64,000 bases of DNA from Candidatus Cybelea septentrionalis (GCA_003158175.1 PMHJ01000049.1:1079-65078); one strand, 5' to 3'. Counted from the first letter of the stretch, positions 51,486 to 61,218 are shown. Notes: generated from the letters alone by a model not told the origin. Numbers and translations are program-made.

Positions 51486-53871
51486 AAGGGTCGACGTTGA
51501 TGGCGAGGCGAGTCTTAGAGTCGCTGCGAGCGACGGAGAGAACTCGCTCCCGAATAAATGCTCTCAACGGTTTAGGCGACGCGGTCTTCAACGCTATTCG
51601 GTAGCGCCATTCATCGTTCACTCGCGCGATTGGATATGGAGCGGGCCCGAGCACTTCTGCGAGACCGCTTTCTCGAAGTATCTCGGCGTACCGCCTGGCG
51701 GCGCTAATTACTCGCGCCTGGTCTCGTCCGATGACGCCGACATAGACGAGCCGGCGGCCGGGCGGAAAGTTCAGCTGCGCACGTTCGCGCAGTTCGAGCG
51801 CGGCAAATCCGACGTAATCGTGTTCTGCCGCAAACGCAATCGCGGGATGCTGCGGAGAGTATGTTTGAACGATCGCCTCTCCACGGCGCCCGCGCCCGCT
51901 GCGACCGCACACTTGCGCGATCAATGCAAAACTGCGCTCGGCGGCGCGAAAGTCCGGAAGATTCAAACCCAGATCGGCGGCGACGACTGCGGCCAGCGTT
52001 ACGGTTGGATAATCGAGACCCTTAGCGACCATCTGGGTGCCGACCAACACGTCCCCGGCGATTTCGAATGCCGACAGGATCCGCGCGTGATCGCCGATCC
52101 GCGTCGTCGTGTCGGAATCCATACGCAAGACTCGTGCTTGAGGGAAGAGTCGCGCGACCTCATCAGCCACTCGCTGCGTTCCAATGCCGAGCGCCACGAC
52201 GCTTTTGGAGCCGCACGCCGGGCACTCGATCACGATCGGCGTTTGAAAATCGCAATAATGACAGCGCAGGAGCCCTTCGCCGCGGTGCACGGAGAGCGCT
52301 ATGCTGCAACGGCGACACTGCGGAGACGTTCCGCAGGTACGACAGATCAGCGACCCCGCGCTGCCGCGGCGGTTGACGAAGAGAATGCTCTTCTCCTCGC
52401 GCTGTAGCCGCTGACCCAGCGCTTGCACGAGCGCATCGCTAAAGATCGCGTGATTGCCGCTTTCAAACTCCGCTCGCAAGTCAACGATCGTAACGACGGG
52501 CATGCTCTGCGCGCCGGCGCGCTCACGCAACTCCAGCAGTCCTATTCGGCCTTCCTTCGCGGCCGCGTAACTTTCGAGCGAAGGCGTGGCGCTTCCGAGG
52601 AGCAACATTCCGCCTTCTCGGCGCATTCTCGCCGACGCGACGGCTACTGCATGGTAGCGAGGCACGACTTCCTGCTTGTATGAAGGATCGTGCGATTCAT
52701 CGACGATGGTCAGACGCACGTCCTGTAGCGGCGCGAAGACGGCGCTGCGCGCCCCGACCACCACGTCGACGGCCCCGCGCGCGCACGCGACCCACGCCTC
52801 GAATCGTTCTCGCTCGGAGAGTCCCGAGTGGAGCACCGCCACGCGGTCGCCGAAGGCCGCTTCGAAGCGTGCCGCGGTTTGAGGGGTGAGCGATATTTCG
52901 GGAACCAGGACGATCGCGCGTCCACCGTCGCGCAGCACGCGCGCAATGGCCTCGACGTACACGTACGTCTTGCCGCTTCCCGTTACGCCGTAGAGCAGCG
53001 CGGTTTCGAAACGGCGCCGTTTTACGGCCTCCTCGATGTATTGCAGTGCAACGCTTTGTTCGGAGGTCGGAAGGAACACGGGCTCGGGAGTCTGGCCGGC
53101 CAAGCGCTTGGGATCGGCTCGGAGCGAAACTTCGCGCACGGCGCCCGCCTTGATGCCCCTCGCGATTACGCCGTTGCTAAACCCGGCCAGGAGCGCTTCG
53201 GCGCGTCCGACGCCGGGCTGGGCTCGGACGAAGGCCGAGAGTGCCTGCGCCTTTTTTCCTTCCACGTGACCCTCTGCCGGCTCGAGTACTCGCCTGCGCC
53301 GCTCGCTCGTGCGCGGTTCCATCACCTGTCGAACGCGGCGCAGACTGCCGCCACGCACCAAAGTCCTCACGTGCGCGAGCAGCGCGGTTCGGTCGGCGGC
53401 GCGCCGCGCTTCGGGATGACGCAGCAGGTATTCGAGCGGAAAACTCTCGTCGAACTCTTCCCAAATTAGTTGCAATAATTTTTGGGGCACGGACGGATAT
53501 CGCGCGGGGGTCGCCTCGACCTCACTGCGAACGAGCGAGTCTCGCATGCGCGGAATGGCCCCGCCCAGTACGACGGCCCCAAGTGCTTCACCCAGCGTGC
53601 AAAGGTACTGCTCGGCTATGAATCGCGCGAGATGTAGGCCCGTTTCGTCGAAAGCCCGCGGCACTGGCGAGCGCTCGCGCACTGGTTTGAGCGGGCCTGT
53701 CGAGTCGCCGGCCTCGCGCACCGGCGAAATGATGAAGCCCAGAACGTCACGTCCGCCCAGCGGAATACGCACGACGTCCCCCACGGCCAGCTCCAAACTG
53801 CCTGCATCGTAGGTAAGCGGCAGGTCGAATCGGGACGAGCGAATGGCCGGGAGTGCATCAACGGCGCGCAC
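51484..53871 (-). CDS. priA: primosomal protein N' (replication restart helicase PriA)
   Basis: 3'-5' DNA helicase that reloads the replisome at stalled forks. Walker A is GVTGSGKT and the DEAH-type box is VDESHD. The zinc-binding module has paired cysteines (CRTCGTSPQCRRC; CHYCDF; CPAC). The helicase C-terminal motifs VGTQMVAKGLDYP and QVCGRSGRG are present. The N-terminal 3'-DNA-binding domain begins RFDLPLTYDAG. GTG 53871 gives 795 aa and overlaps aroB by 14 bases; the open frame to 54066 is aroB DNA. Confidence 0.95.
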   Translation of the reverse strand: MRAVDALPAIRSSRFDLPLTYDAGSLELAVGDVVRIPLGGRDVLGFIISPVREAGDSTGPLKPVRERSPVPRAFDETGLHLARFIAEQYLCTLGEALGAVVLGGAIPRMRDSLVRSEVEATPARYPSVPQKLLQLIWEEFDESFPLEYLLRHPEARRAADRTALLAHVRTLVRGGSLRRVRQVMEPRTSERRRRVLEPAEGHVEGKKAQALSAFVRAQPGVGRAEALLAGFSNGVIARGIKAGAVREVSLRADPKRLAGQTPEPVFLPTSEQSVALQYIEEAVKRRRFETALLYGVTGSGKTYVYVEAIARVLRDGGRAIVLVPEISLTPQTAARFEAAFGDRVAVLHSGLSERERFEAWVACARGAVDVVVGARSAVFAPLQDVRLTIVDESHDPSYKQEVVPRYHAVAVASARMRREGGMLLLGSATPSLESYAAAKEGRIGLLELRERAGAQSMPVVTIVDLRAEFESGNHAIFSDALVQALGQRLQREEKSILFVNRRGSAGSLICRTCGTSPQCRRCSIALSVHRGEGLLRCHYCDFQTPIVIECPACGSKSVVALGIGTQRVADEVARLFPQARVLRMDSDTTTRIGDHARILSAFEIAGDVLVGTQMVAKGLDYPTVTLAAVVAADLGLNLPDFRAAERSFALIAQVCGRSGRGRRGEAIVQTYSPQHPAIAFAAEHDYVGFAALELRERAQLNFPPGRRLVYVGVIGRDQARVISAARRYAEILRESGLAEVLGPAPYPIARVNDEWRYRIALKTASPKPLRAFIRERVLSVARSDSKTRLAINVDP

Positions 53872-54958
53872 GGAAGTTCTCAGGCGGCTGTTGCATCCGT
53901 TCGAGCACGGCCCGCACGGAGCGATCCGCGCATTCGATGCCATACTCGACGTCGCCGATCGATCGGGGCAGAACGAAATGCAAGCGACCTCCGCGCTTCT
54001 TCTTATCGCCGCGCATCGCCGCCAAGATCGCGTTGGGCGCCAGCGACGTCTGCAGCGGCAGCCCAACGAGAGCCAGCAGCGTGAGCACGCGGAGATGCTC
54101 GTCGCGGCTGAAGCGACCGGTTCGCAGCGCGAGAAGCCCCGCGGCCCTCAGGCCCAGCGCGACGGCCTTTCCGTGCGTGACCGAATAGTTCGACGCTCGC
54201 TCGATCGCATGGGCAAATGTGTGCCCTAGATTCAACGTCGCGCGCGCTCCCGTTTCTAACCGGTCGTCGGCGACCGCCATGGTCTTGACCTTAATGGCGG
54301 CGGGAATCACCTCGAGCCATGGCCATTGGGCAACGGGATGCGGAGCAAGTTCCTCCAAGAGATCGAAAAGGTCGCCGCCTTCGATGATTGCGGCTTTAAC
54401 GATTTCGGCGAGGCCCTCTCGAATGGCAGCAGCGGAGAGCGTCTCAAGCGTCTCCGTGCCGCAAAAAACCGCGATCGGATCGCGAAAGCAGCCCGCGAGG
54501 TTCTTGCCTTGGCGTAAGTCAACGCCGGTCTTCCCCCCGATAGCGGCGTCCACCATTGCGACGAGCGACGTCGCCACGTGCGCGTAACGAATGCCGCGCA
54601 TGTAGATCGCGCAGGTAAAACCGAAAAGGTCGCTGGCAACGCCCCCGCCGATGCCCAGCACCAACGCGCCGCGCTCCACGCCGGCAGCGGCCATTGCCTC
54701 GAGTACGCGCTCGACGGTCGATAGGCGCTTGCGCGACTCCCCCAGCGCAAACTTCAAGACCGGAGTGCCGCCGCTCGCTCGGGCGACTCCCTCCGCTATG
54801 GCGCGGACGTGCCGGTTGGCGTCGCACAAGATCGCACTGGGCCGACCGCTCGTTCGAAGGAATGTCAGAAGCTCGTCGCGTGCATCTTGCGCGATGAATA
54901 TCGGATAGCCGAGATCGTCGTTACGTTCTAGAATGCGATGTTCTTTTCGCGTATCCAT
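53858..54958 (-). CDS. aroB: 3-dehydroquinate synthase
   Basis: Second shikimate pathway enzyme, converting DAHP to 3-dehydroquinate with NAD and Zn. The NAD-binding GIGGGVASDLFGF, SLVAMVDAAIGGKTGVDL and metal-ligand NLGHTFAHAIE are present. Length 366 aa. It overlaps aroK by 31 bases and priA by 14, in a minus-strand aroC-aroK-aroB-priA series. Confidence 0.96.
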   Translation of the reverse strand: MDTRKEHRILERNDDLGYPIFIAQDARDELLTFLRTSGRPSAILCDANRHVRAIAEGVARASGGTPVLKFALGESRKRLSTVERVLEAMAAAGVERGALVLGIGGGVASDLFGFTCAIYMRGIRYAHVATSLVAMVDAAIGGKTGVDLRQGKNLAGCFRDPIAVFCGTETLETLSAAAIREGLAEIVKAAIIEGGDLFDLLEELAPHPVAQWPWLEVIPAAIKVKTMAVADDRLETGARATLNLGHTFAHAIERASNYSVTHGKAVALGLRAAGLLALRTGRFSRDEHLRVLTLLALVGLPLQTSLAPNAILAAMRGDKKKRGGRLHFVLPRSIGDVEYGIECADRSVRAVLERMQQPPENFRARR

Positions 54959-55452
54959 TGCAAAATATCGGCGAGCACCGCTCGATCGCTCAATCGCTCC
55001 GCTTCAACGACATGATCTGCCTCTGAGTAGTGCGCCAAGCGCTCGTCATAGAGTTTCTGAATTTTTGCGAGGGTCGGTCGGCTGCCCAGCAGCGGCCGAC
55101 GCTGGCGGCTTCGCCGCACGCGTCGAAGAATCTGCTCGGGGGAGGAGCGCAGAAAGACGCGATACGCGTGCTCCTTTAGGAAGGCTCGGTTTTCGGCGAC
55201 CGTCAATGCCCCGCCGCCTAACGCCACAACGCCCGCTTCACCGGTTCTAAGCACGTGCTCGATCGTCTCTCGTTCGTATCGGCGGAACGTGGGCTCGCCT
55301 TCGCGCGCAAAGATTTCTGCTATCGCTCCATGGGCGCGCGCGATGAGGTTGTCGGTGTCGAAGAACGCGCAGTCCAGCTCGCGCGCGAGCTTGCGACCGA
55401 TCGTAGATTTCCCCGTCCCCATGAAACCAACGAGCGCCAGGTGGCGCTTCAC
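54928..55452 (-). CDS. aroK: shikimate kinase
   Basis: Phosphorylates shikimate. P-loop GFMGTGKSTIGRKLA, shikimate-binding DTDN and FRRYERE, then the GGGAL motif. The lid region is RRSRQRRPLL. 174 aa with a GTG start overlapping the aroC stop by four bases. No fused aroB domain, unlike some bifunctional relatives. Confidence 0.95.
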   Translation of the reverse strand: MKRHLALVGFMGTGKSTIGRKLARELDCAFFDTDNLIARAHGAIAEIFAREGEPTFRRYERETIEHVLRTGEAGVVALGGGALTVAENRAFLKEHAYRVFLRSSPEQILRRVRRSRQRRPLLGSRPTLAKIQKLYDERLAHYSEADHVVEAERLSDRAVLADILQWIREKNIAF

Positions 55453-56624
55453 TGCACGTGTGTGCCGAGATTTCGGGCAAAAAGGTCCGCTGCAGCTTGG
55501 GTGCTCCGCGCGAGATTATCGAGCGTTTCTTCGACCGAATCCCCGCCGTATTTTTCCAGGACCGGCGCCATCAGGGCGAGACGGACCATCGCCTCGGCGA
55601 CGATTGCCGCCGCCGGCACGACGCAGACGTCGCTGCGCACGATCGTCGCGGGCGCGTCGGTCTGCTCGTGAAGATTGACCGATGGAAGCGCTTTCATCAA
55701 GGTCGGGATCGGTTTTACGGAAACGCGCACCACGATCGGTTCGCCATTGCTCATGCCGCCCTCGATACCGCCCGCTCTATTGGTGCGGCGCACGACGCTG
55801 CCGCCATCGAGTGCGAATGCGTCGTGAGCCCGCGAGCCTGGGATCGCGGCGACGTCGGCGCCGAGACCGATCTCCACTGCTCGCACCGTCTGCATGCCCA
55901 TGAGCGCACCCGCAAGGATGCCGTCGAGCCTTTGAGCCGGTTGCCGATTGCTGCCCACGCCGACGGGCATACCGTCGATACGAACCAGAAACTGACCTCC
56001 CAGGGTATCGCCCGCGCGTTTGGCTTCGTCGATCGCTTCGATCATTCGCGTCGCCGCGTCGCGATCGGGGCAGCGAACGTCGCTCTCTTCTACGTCGCTC
56101 GCCTTCCAGTCGTCGAGTTCGGCGGCTTCGACGCCGCCGATGCGAACGACGCAGCTGCGCGTCACGATTCCGAGAACGCCGAGCAACTGCGCGCAGATCG
56201 CTCCGAGGCAAACTCGCATTGCGGTCTCCCTCGCGCTCGCGCGCTCGAGGACGTTTCGCAGGTCGCGCTGGCGATATTTCAACGCGCCGGCGTAGTCGGC
56301 GTGGCCGGGCCGTGGATTCGTCAGTGGATCGCCGCCGCCGAGCAGCGGGTCCATCAACGCGCGGACCTTCGGCGTCAGGTAGTCCCGATTGCGAACTACA
56401 ACGGCAATTGGCGATCCGAGCGTCTCGCTACCGCGAACTCCGGCCAGAAACTCGACCTGATCTCGTTCGATCTTCATTCGCGCGCTGCGGCCGTATCCGC
56501 CCTGCCGCCGCGCGAGCGTTTCGTCGATTGCCCCGACGTCGAGACGCAAATGCGCGGGAATGCCGTCGAGAATCCCCACAAGTGCGGGACCGTGGGATTC
56601 GCCTGCCGTCAGGTACGCAAACAT
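55449..56624 (-). CDS. aroC: chorismate synthase
   Basis: FMN-dependent final step of the shikimate pathway. N-terminal LTAGESHGPALVGILDGIPA, RQGGYGRSARMKIE, and the FMN-binding ASARETAMRV and GGMSNGEPIVVRV segments mark the family. 391 aa, full length. It is the first of the overlapping aroC-aroK-aroB-priA genes. The gap to the sigma factor gene is 53 bp. Confidence 0.97.
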   Translation of the reverse strand: MFAYLTAGESHGPALVGILDGIPAHLRLDVGAIDETLARRQGGYGRSARMKIERDQVEFLAGVRGSETLGSPIAVVVRNRDYLTPKVRALMDPLLGGGDPLTNPRPGHADYAGALKYRQRDLRNVLERASARETAMRVCLGAICAQLLGVLGIVTRSCVVRIGGVEAAELDDWKASDVEESDVRCPDRDAATRMIEAIDEAKRAGDTLGGQFLVRIDGMPVGVGSNRQPAQRLDGILAGALMGMQTVRAVEIGLGADVAAIPGSRAHDAFALDGGSVVRRTNRAGGIEGGMSNGEPIVVRVSVKPIPTLMKALPSVNLHEQTDAPATIVRSDVCVVPAAAIVAEAMVRLALMAPVLEKYGGDSVEETLDNLARSTQAAADLFARNLGTHVQ

Positions 56625-56677
56625 CAGGCAGCCTGCCTTCGGCGAAGGCCGTGGCCGCTACTCCACTTCGCGGGCCG

Positions 56678-57454
56678 CTAGCCACAGCAGGAGCTTTTCA
56701 ATCGGTCGATGGCCGCACGATGCAACCGCGTGACGTGCCGGCGTGAGTAACCGAGCCGTCGCGCGAGATCCACGACCGTCACGCCGTCGAGATGAATCGA
56801 TCGCACGATCTGCCGCTCCAAGGGTGAGAGCGAGGCCAGGATGCGCTCGACCGTCAAACGATCCAATACGTCTTCGATACCGCACGGCGGCGTTCGCTGC
56901 TCGGAGTTTCCCAAGACTTCGAAGGAGATCATGTGATTGGTCGCTCGATACGAGCGTATTTCGCGCACTTCGGCCGGCGTAGCATTCAAGGCCCGCACGA
57001 CGTCACTCTCCTTCGGTTCTCGACCAAGCAACGGCCAAAGCTCGCGTTCCGCGGCCGCCCATCGCCGCTCCAGTTCGCGAACTGCGCGAGGTGCTCGCAA
57101 GAATCGCTCGCTGTCTCGAACGTAATGCATGAGCTCCCCTACGACGAGAAGCCAAGCGTAGGCCTCAAACGGCGCGGTCTGCGTGCAGTCGTAGCGATCG
57201 ATCGCCTTGATCAGCCCGATTGCCGCAACCTGCTCGAGATCCGCCCGATCGAGTCCGCGGCGCATGAAGCGTCGCGCCGCTCGCCGGCATAGGTACCAAT
57301 ATGCGACGACCGTGCCTTCGCGATCGACGAGCGTTTGCGGTATCGGCGACGCCGCCGAACAGACGCGCGCAATAGGAACGATCCGCCTGAGAGGCGTTGT
57401 ACGAAAGAGAGCCACACCCAACCTCAGCTTCGTTTGGAAGACACCAATCGGCAA
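56678..57454 (-). CDS. sigma-70 family RNA polymerase sigma factor
   Basis: A 258-residue sigma factor resembling the SigB/SigF/FliA group. Region 2 includes LDRADLEQVAAIGLIKAIDRYD, with AYAWLLVVGELMHYVRD after it. Region 3 is LLGREPKESDVVRALN. Region 4 has LSPLERQIVRSIHLDG and a helix-turn-helix DLARRLGYSRRHVTRLHR. The start is unclear: TTG 57454 and GTG 57415 are both possible. It is divergent from the membrane glycosyltransferase pair. A STAS regulator at 44.4 kb might be functionally connected. Confidence 0.85.
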   Translation of the reverse strand: MPIGVFQTKLRLGVALFRTTPLRRIVPIARVCSAASPIPQTLVDREGTVVAYWYLCRRAARRFMRRGLDRADLEQVAAIGLIKAIDRYDCTQTAPFEAYAWLLVVGELMHYVRDSERFLRAPRAVRELERRWAAAERELWPLLGREPKESDVVRALNATPAEVREIRSYRATNHMISFEVLGNSEQRTPPCGIEDVLDRLTVERILASLSPLERQIVRSIHLDGVTVVDLARRLGYSRRHVTRLHRAAIDRLKSSCCG

Positions 57455-57498
57455 TCGGAGGACCGCGACAACCGATGTGAACGGTTATATACCAGCTC

Positions 57499-57511
57499 TG
57501 CGCAAAGCGCA
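57499..57511. promoter_or_regulatory. dyad in the sigma / GT87-like intergenic region
   Basis: TGCGC-AAA-GCGCA is a perfect inverted repeat. It lies directly upstream of a minus-strand TATATA (57485-57490) that could be a -10 for the sigma gene, with TTGCGC 15 bp farther as a poor -35. An autoregulatory operator is possible. The rest of the 166-bp gap shows nothing else definite. Confidence 0.35.
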
Positions 57512-57620
57512 ATACATTCCGAACACCACGCGCGCAGATGTCCTAACCTCGGGCAATCGGGGCACTACCTGGCGCTCGTTGCGAGTAAACATACCGTCGC
57601 GCGTCGAAGCCGCCACTAGA

Positions 57621-59021
57621 ATGACGGCGCGAAAGATCGTTCTGATCTTTGCATTCGGTCTGCTTGGAATCGCAGCGCTGCGCGATCTGGCTCGGCTGGG
57701 CGACGCGCTCCCTTGGAATCGCCTTTACGATTTTCAGGACTTCTACTGCGCAGGCGAGGCCATCGACCAGCACGCCGATCCGTATCGCTACGAGCCGCTT
57801 CATCGTTGCGAGCACCGTGTCAATCAAAGCGAAGCCTATCGCCTCGACCCGCGCCGGGTCGTTCCCGCCCCGATCCCTCCGTACGACCTGCCGCCATTTG
57901 AGCTCGCTGCACGGACCGGCTTTCCCGCCGCGCGGACGATCGACGCGCTCGCCATAGCGGTCGCCGTTGTCGCCGCAATCGGCGGCTTGGCTCTACTCGG
58001 CATCCCTCTCGACCTCGCCGCCCTGGCCCTCGTGCTGCCCGCGGGCTACCTTCTGCTCGATGCGGGCCAGATCGTCCCCTTTGCACTCGTCGCCCTGGTC
58101 TTTTGCGGCATCGCGCTCGCGCAACGGCGCGATGCGGTCGCCGGCGCGCTCGCCGCTGTAACGATGATCGAGCCGCATCTGGGTCTGCCGGTTTGCATCT
58201 CGGTGCTGCTGCTCGTTCCGCGAAGCCGCCTCCCTCTGCTCGTTCTCGGAGTTCTCATGGCGCTTGCCGGCGTGCTTATCGTAGGCCCCGCCGGTGCGAT
58301 CGAGTACGTCGCACGAGTGCTGCCGGCGCAAGGCGCGGCGGAGGCTGGATATCCGTATCAGTACAGCCTCACCTATCTGCTAGCTACGGCCGGTGTGCCG
58401 TCGGGCGCCGCGCTAATCGCCGGGCAGGTCTCGTATGCGGCGCTGCTCGCTCTTGGGATCTGGCTCGGATCGAAGCTTGCAAACACCTTGCAGCGGCGCG
58501 AGCTCGTGGCCTATCTCCCTGCGGCGTGCGCCGTCGTCGGCGGAGCGTACGTCCACATGGTGGATCTTGCGATTGCAGTGCCGGCAGCGCTCGTCCTAGC
58601 GACCTACTCTCGCGCCGCGTCGCGAACGATCGCAACGCTCGCGCTGTGCCTGCTCGCCGTTCCGTGGATCGACGTGTGGATCACCAAGAAGCTCTTTCTC
58701 TCAAGCTTGTTCGTCGTAGCGGCGATTCTTTTTCGCCAAGGACTTACGGCCGGACTCTCCATCGGAGCCTTCACCGCTATTGCCGCGACGATCTATTGCT
58801 TCGAACTACGGCCCCCAGCACCGTTTTCGGTCGTCAGCGCGATGACCTCGGCGCGTCCAGGCGATCTCGCTCAAGAGGCCTGGCGCGCATACGTCGTCAA
58901 GCTCAAGACAGCGCCGATTCCATGGTTCGCGATTAAGATACCAACGTGGGCGGCCTTGTGCGGTCTGCTCGTTGCCGGGTTCCGCGCGCTGCCGCGCCAA
59001 AACGCGAAGCCGCCCGCGTGA
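57621..59021 (+). CDS. DUF2029/GT87-like polytopic membrane protein (paralog 1)
   Basis: A 466-residue protein with roughly ten transmembrane helices. The first loop carries DFQDFYCAGEAIDQHADPYRYEPLH (acidic, His- and Cys-containing; residues about 38-62), the usual extracytoplasmic acidic loop of polyprenyl-phosphate-mannose-type GT-C glycosyltransferases (GT87). The second Asp in DFxDFYCAG is the candidate catalytic residue. ATG 57621 is used; the frame upstream is antisense to the sigma gene. It is followed with overlap by a paralog. The sugar and acceptor are unknown. Confidence 0.78.
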   Translation: MTARKIVLIFAFGLLGIAALRDLARLGDALPWNRLYDFQDFYCAGEAIDQHADPYRYEPLHRCEHRVNQSEAYRLDPRRVVPAPIPPYDLPPFELAARTGFPAARTIDALAIAVAVVAAIGGLALLGIPLDLAALALVLPAGYLLLDAGQIVPFALVALVFCGIALAQRRDAVAGALAAVTMIEPHLGLPVCISVLLLVPRSRLPLLVLGVLMALAGVLIVGPAGAIEYVARVLPAQGAAEAGYPYQYSLTYLLATAGVPSGAALIAGQVSYAALLALGIWLGSKLANTLQRRELVAYLPAACAVVGGAYVHMVDLAIAVPAALVLATYSRAASRTIATLALCLLAVPWIDVWITKKLFLSSLFVVAAILFRQGLTAGLSIGAFTAIAATIYCFELRPPAPFSVVSAMTSARPGDLAQEAWRAYVVKLKTAPIPWFAIKIPTWAALCGLLVAGFRALPRQNAKPPA

Positions 59022-60424
59022 TCCCGCAGACGCGTCGCCGCGTCATCGTCGCGCTGATATCGCTCGCACTCGGAATCGCTGCGGTGCGCGATTTCAGCCG
59101 TCTTGGGCCAGCACTGCCATGGCGGACGATGGACGAGTTTGCAGATTTCTATTGCGCCGGGCTAGCGTTCGATCGCGGCGCAAGCCCGTACACCTACGAA
59201 CCGTTGCACGCCTGCGAGCACCAGTTCAACGAGGGTCACAGTTTCCGCGGCAAACTCTTTGCCGCCAATCCGGGCGTCGCCGTTCCAGCTCCACAGCCGC
59301 CCTACGACTTCGTACCGTTTATGGCGCTTGCCCGCGCGCACTTTTCCGTCGCGCGCGCGATCGACGCGACGGCGATCGTTCTAGCGGTGGCGTTGTCTGC
59401 GATCGGCTTAGCCGCGATCGGCATCCCGCTGGCGCTTGCGGTTGCCGTTTTCGCCCTTTCGACCGGCTATGTCGAGCTCAATACCGCTCAGATCGTGCCA
59501 TTCGCACTGCTCGCTCTCGTTTTCTGTGGGCTGGCGCTCGAGCGGGGCCGCAACCGGCTCGCCGGCGTTCTGGCGGCGCTTACGCTTGTCGAACCGACCG
59601 TCGGGCTTCCCGTCGTTGTGGCGACGTTTCTTTTCGCACCACGAGCCCGCTGGAGCCTCGCCGCCGGGCTTGCGGGTTTGTTCGCACTCGCGTGCGCAGT
59701 CGCCGGCCCCAAAGGCTTCCTCCAGTACCTGATCGCGGTGCTGCCGGCGCACTCGCGGTCGGAACTGTTCTTTCCGTTTCAATATAGCCTGACGTCTGCG
59801 TTGGCCATCCTGGGCATATGGCCCCCCCTCGCCCGAGTAGCCGGGATTTCTTCATACGTTCTTCTCTTGGCAGCAGCGCTGGTGATTGCGCCACGTACGA
59901 GCGCGCAGTTGAAACGGCGCGCTTTCATCGTTTTTGTTCCGGCGCTTTGCTGCGTGATCGGCGGCACGTTCCTCCATCAGGAGGAGCTCTGCTTTGCCAT
60001 CCCAGCCGTTACGCTCCTGGCATGGGAAACGACGGGAAGGCAACGCGCGATTGCGACGGTCGCCCTTTGCCTCTTGGCCGTTCCGTGGATTCCCGTGTGG
60101 GGATCAAAGCAGCTCCTTCTCGTAAGCCTGCTGGTCGTTGCGACGATCCTCGTGCAGCTACGGCTGGAGCTGCGGACGAGCCTTATAACGCTCGGCGCGA
60201 TTGCGGCGGCAATCTATTGTTTCGAACTTGCGCCGCCCAGACTGCCGGCGCCATCGGGAATGCCGCCCGTCTATACCGCAGGCCAGCTCGTATCGCTAGA
60301 ATGGCGAGATTACACGGCGCTGCGCGGAACTCATGACCCCTTATGGTTTGCGATCAAGCTGCCCACGTGGGGAGCACTGTTGGCGTCGTTAGCGATCGCG
60401 CTTTCAATATCACGGCGCATCTGA
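59018..60424 (+). CDS. DUF2029/GT87-like polytopic membrane protein (paralog 2)
   Basis: A 468-residue homolog of the preceding gene with the same topology and the same loop (FADFYCAGLAFDRGASPYTY and EPLHACEH). The helical core segments run in parallel (QIVPFALLALVFCGLALERG; ALCLLAVPWIPVWGSKQLLL). The GTG at 59018 overlaps the paralog 1 stop by four bases. The tandem pair probably arose by duplication. The 3' end overlaps the convergent thyX gene by 94 bases. Confidence 0.78.
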   Translation: MIPQTRRRVIVALISLALGIAAVRDFSRLGPALPWRTMDEFADFYCAGLAFDRGASPYTYEPLHACEHQFNEGHSFRGKLFAANPGVAVPAPQPPYDFVPFMALARAHFSVARAIDATAIVLAVALSAIGLAAIGIPLALAVAVFALSTGYVELNTAQIVPFALLALVFCGLALERGRNRLAGVLAALTLVEPTVGLPVVVATFLFAPRARWSLAAGLAGLFALACAVAGPKGFLQYLIAVLPAHSRSELFFPFQYSLTSALAILGIWPPLARVAGISSYVLLLAAALVIAPRTSAQLKRRAFIVFVPALCCVIGGTFLHQEELCFAIPAVTLLAWETTGRQRAIATVALCLLAVPWIPVWGSKQLLLVSLLVVATILVQLRLELRTSLITLGAIAAAIYCFELAPPRLPAPSGMPPVYTAGQLVSLEWRDYTALRGTHDPLWFAIKLPTWGALLASLAIALSISRRI

Positions 60425-61188
60425 ATCCAACCGCGGAAGTTCGCCTGGAATGCACCATCGGGCGCGGGCGTCGCCACGTGCTCGAACGGACTCAAGTGAC
60501 GATCGGCGCGCAGGCGCTCGTACAGCTCAAGGTCGCGTTCGATCTCACGCAGGCCCTGGTGCGTGAGATATGAGACGCGCGCGCACCGGGCGGCCGAGAC
60601 GCGCCGTCGAGTCTCCAAGGCCAGCCCGCTCTCGTCGGGCTGCAAGAGCGGCGTGTGCCACTCCCCGTAGTCGAGTGTTTGCGGAACGCTCGCGTTCATG
60701 GCCTCTCGCATTAAAATTGCTGCAGCACGAATCTCCGGCTGCGCGTTAGGGGCGCACCGCAGCTCGAAAAAGTTCTCCCATTCGGTCGCGCTTACGATAA
60801 CCGTGTGCCACAGAAACGGTTCCAATAGCCGGTTGAGCTCCTGTTTGTGTACGTCGAGCTCCAACAGCCGCTGCGCGTGCGCCACAGCGGCATCTCGCGC
60901 GCCCAGCCAGACCCGCTCCGCCTCTTGGGCGAGATCGCCGGGCAAGACGTCGGTGGCCGACATTCCGGCTTTGTTCCTTCCCCACTCCAACGGAACCGCG
61001 GGATCTTTGAGAACGCGCTCGATCAGTTTCGACGTCGGGATTGCGCGAGAACTCGAGCTGTTTCTTGAAAAAAGGCGGTGCGTGTTAAATTCGGCCAGAA
61101 CAAAGCGCGGGAACGTAACCTCTAGCGTGGTCAGACGTATTCCGGCCGGACTCGTCGAGTCCAGCAACACACGCGCGTTATAGGCCAC
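60331..61188 (-). CDS. thyX: FAD-dependent thymidylate synthase (ThyX family)
   Basis: Makes dTMP from dUMP with methylene-tetrahydrofolate and FAD. The ThyX motif RHRxxSxNxxSxR appears as THRLFSRNSSSSR, with the first Arg replaced by Thr. This belongs to a longer ThyX variant (285 aa versus about 220) in which FNTHRLFSRNSSSSRAIP is common. Later DRHLSPFEHVATP is conserved. GTG start at 61188. It lies 30 bases before ftsZ's stop on the same strand. No thyA is visible in the window. Confidence 0.87.
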   Translation of the reverse strand: MAYNARVLLDSTSPAGIRLTTLEVTFPRFVLAEFNTHRLFSRNSSSSRAIPTSKLIERVLKDPAVPLEWGRNKAGMSATDVLPGDLAQEAERVWLGARDAAVAHAQRLLELDVHKQELNRLLEPFLWHTVIVSATEWENFFELRCAPNAQPEIRAAAILMREAMNASVPQTLDYGEWHTPLLQPDESGLALETRRRVSAARCARVSYLTHQGLREIERDLELYERLRADRHLSPFEHVATPAPDGAFQANFRGWIQMRRDIESAIANDANSAPHVGSLIANHKGS

Positions 61189-61218
61189 CGCCGAGAACCG
61201 CCCGGCCCCTTTTACGCC

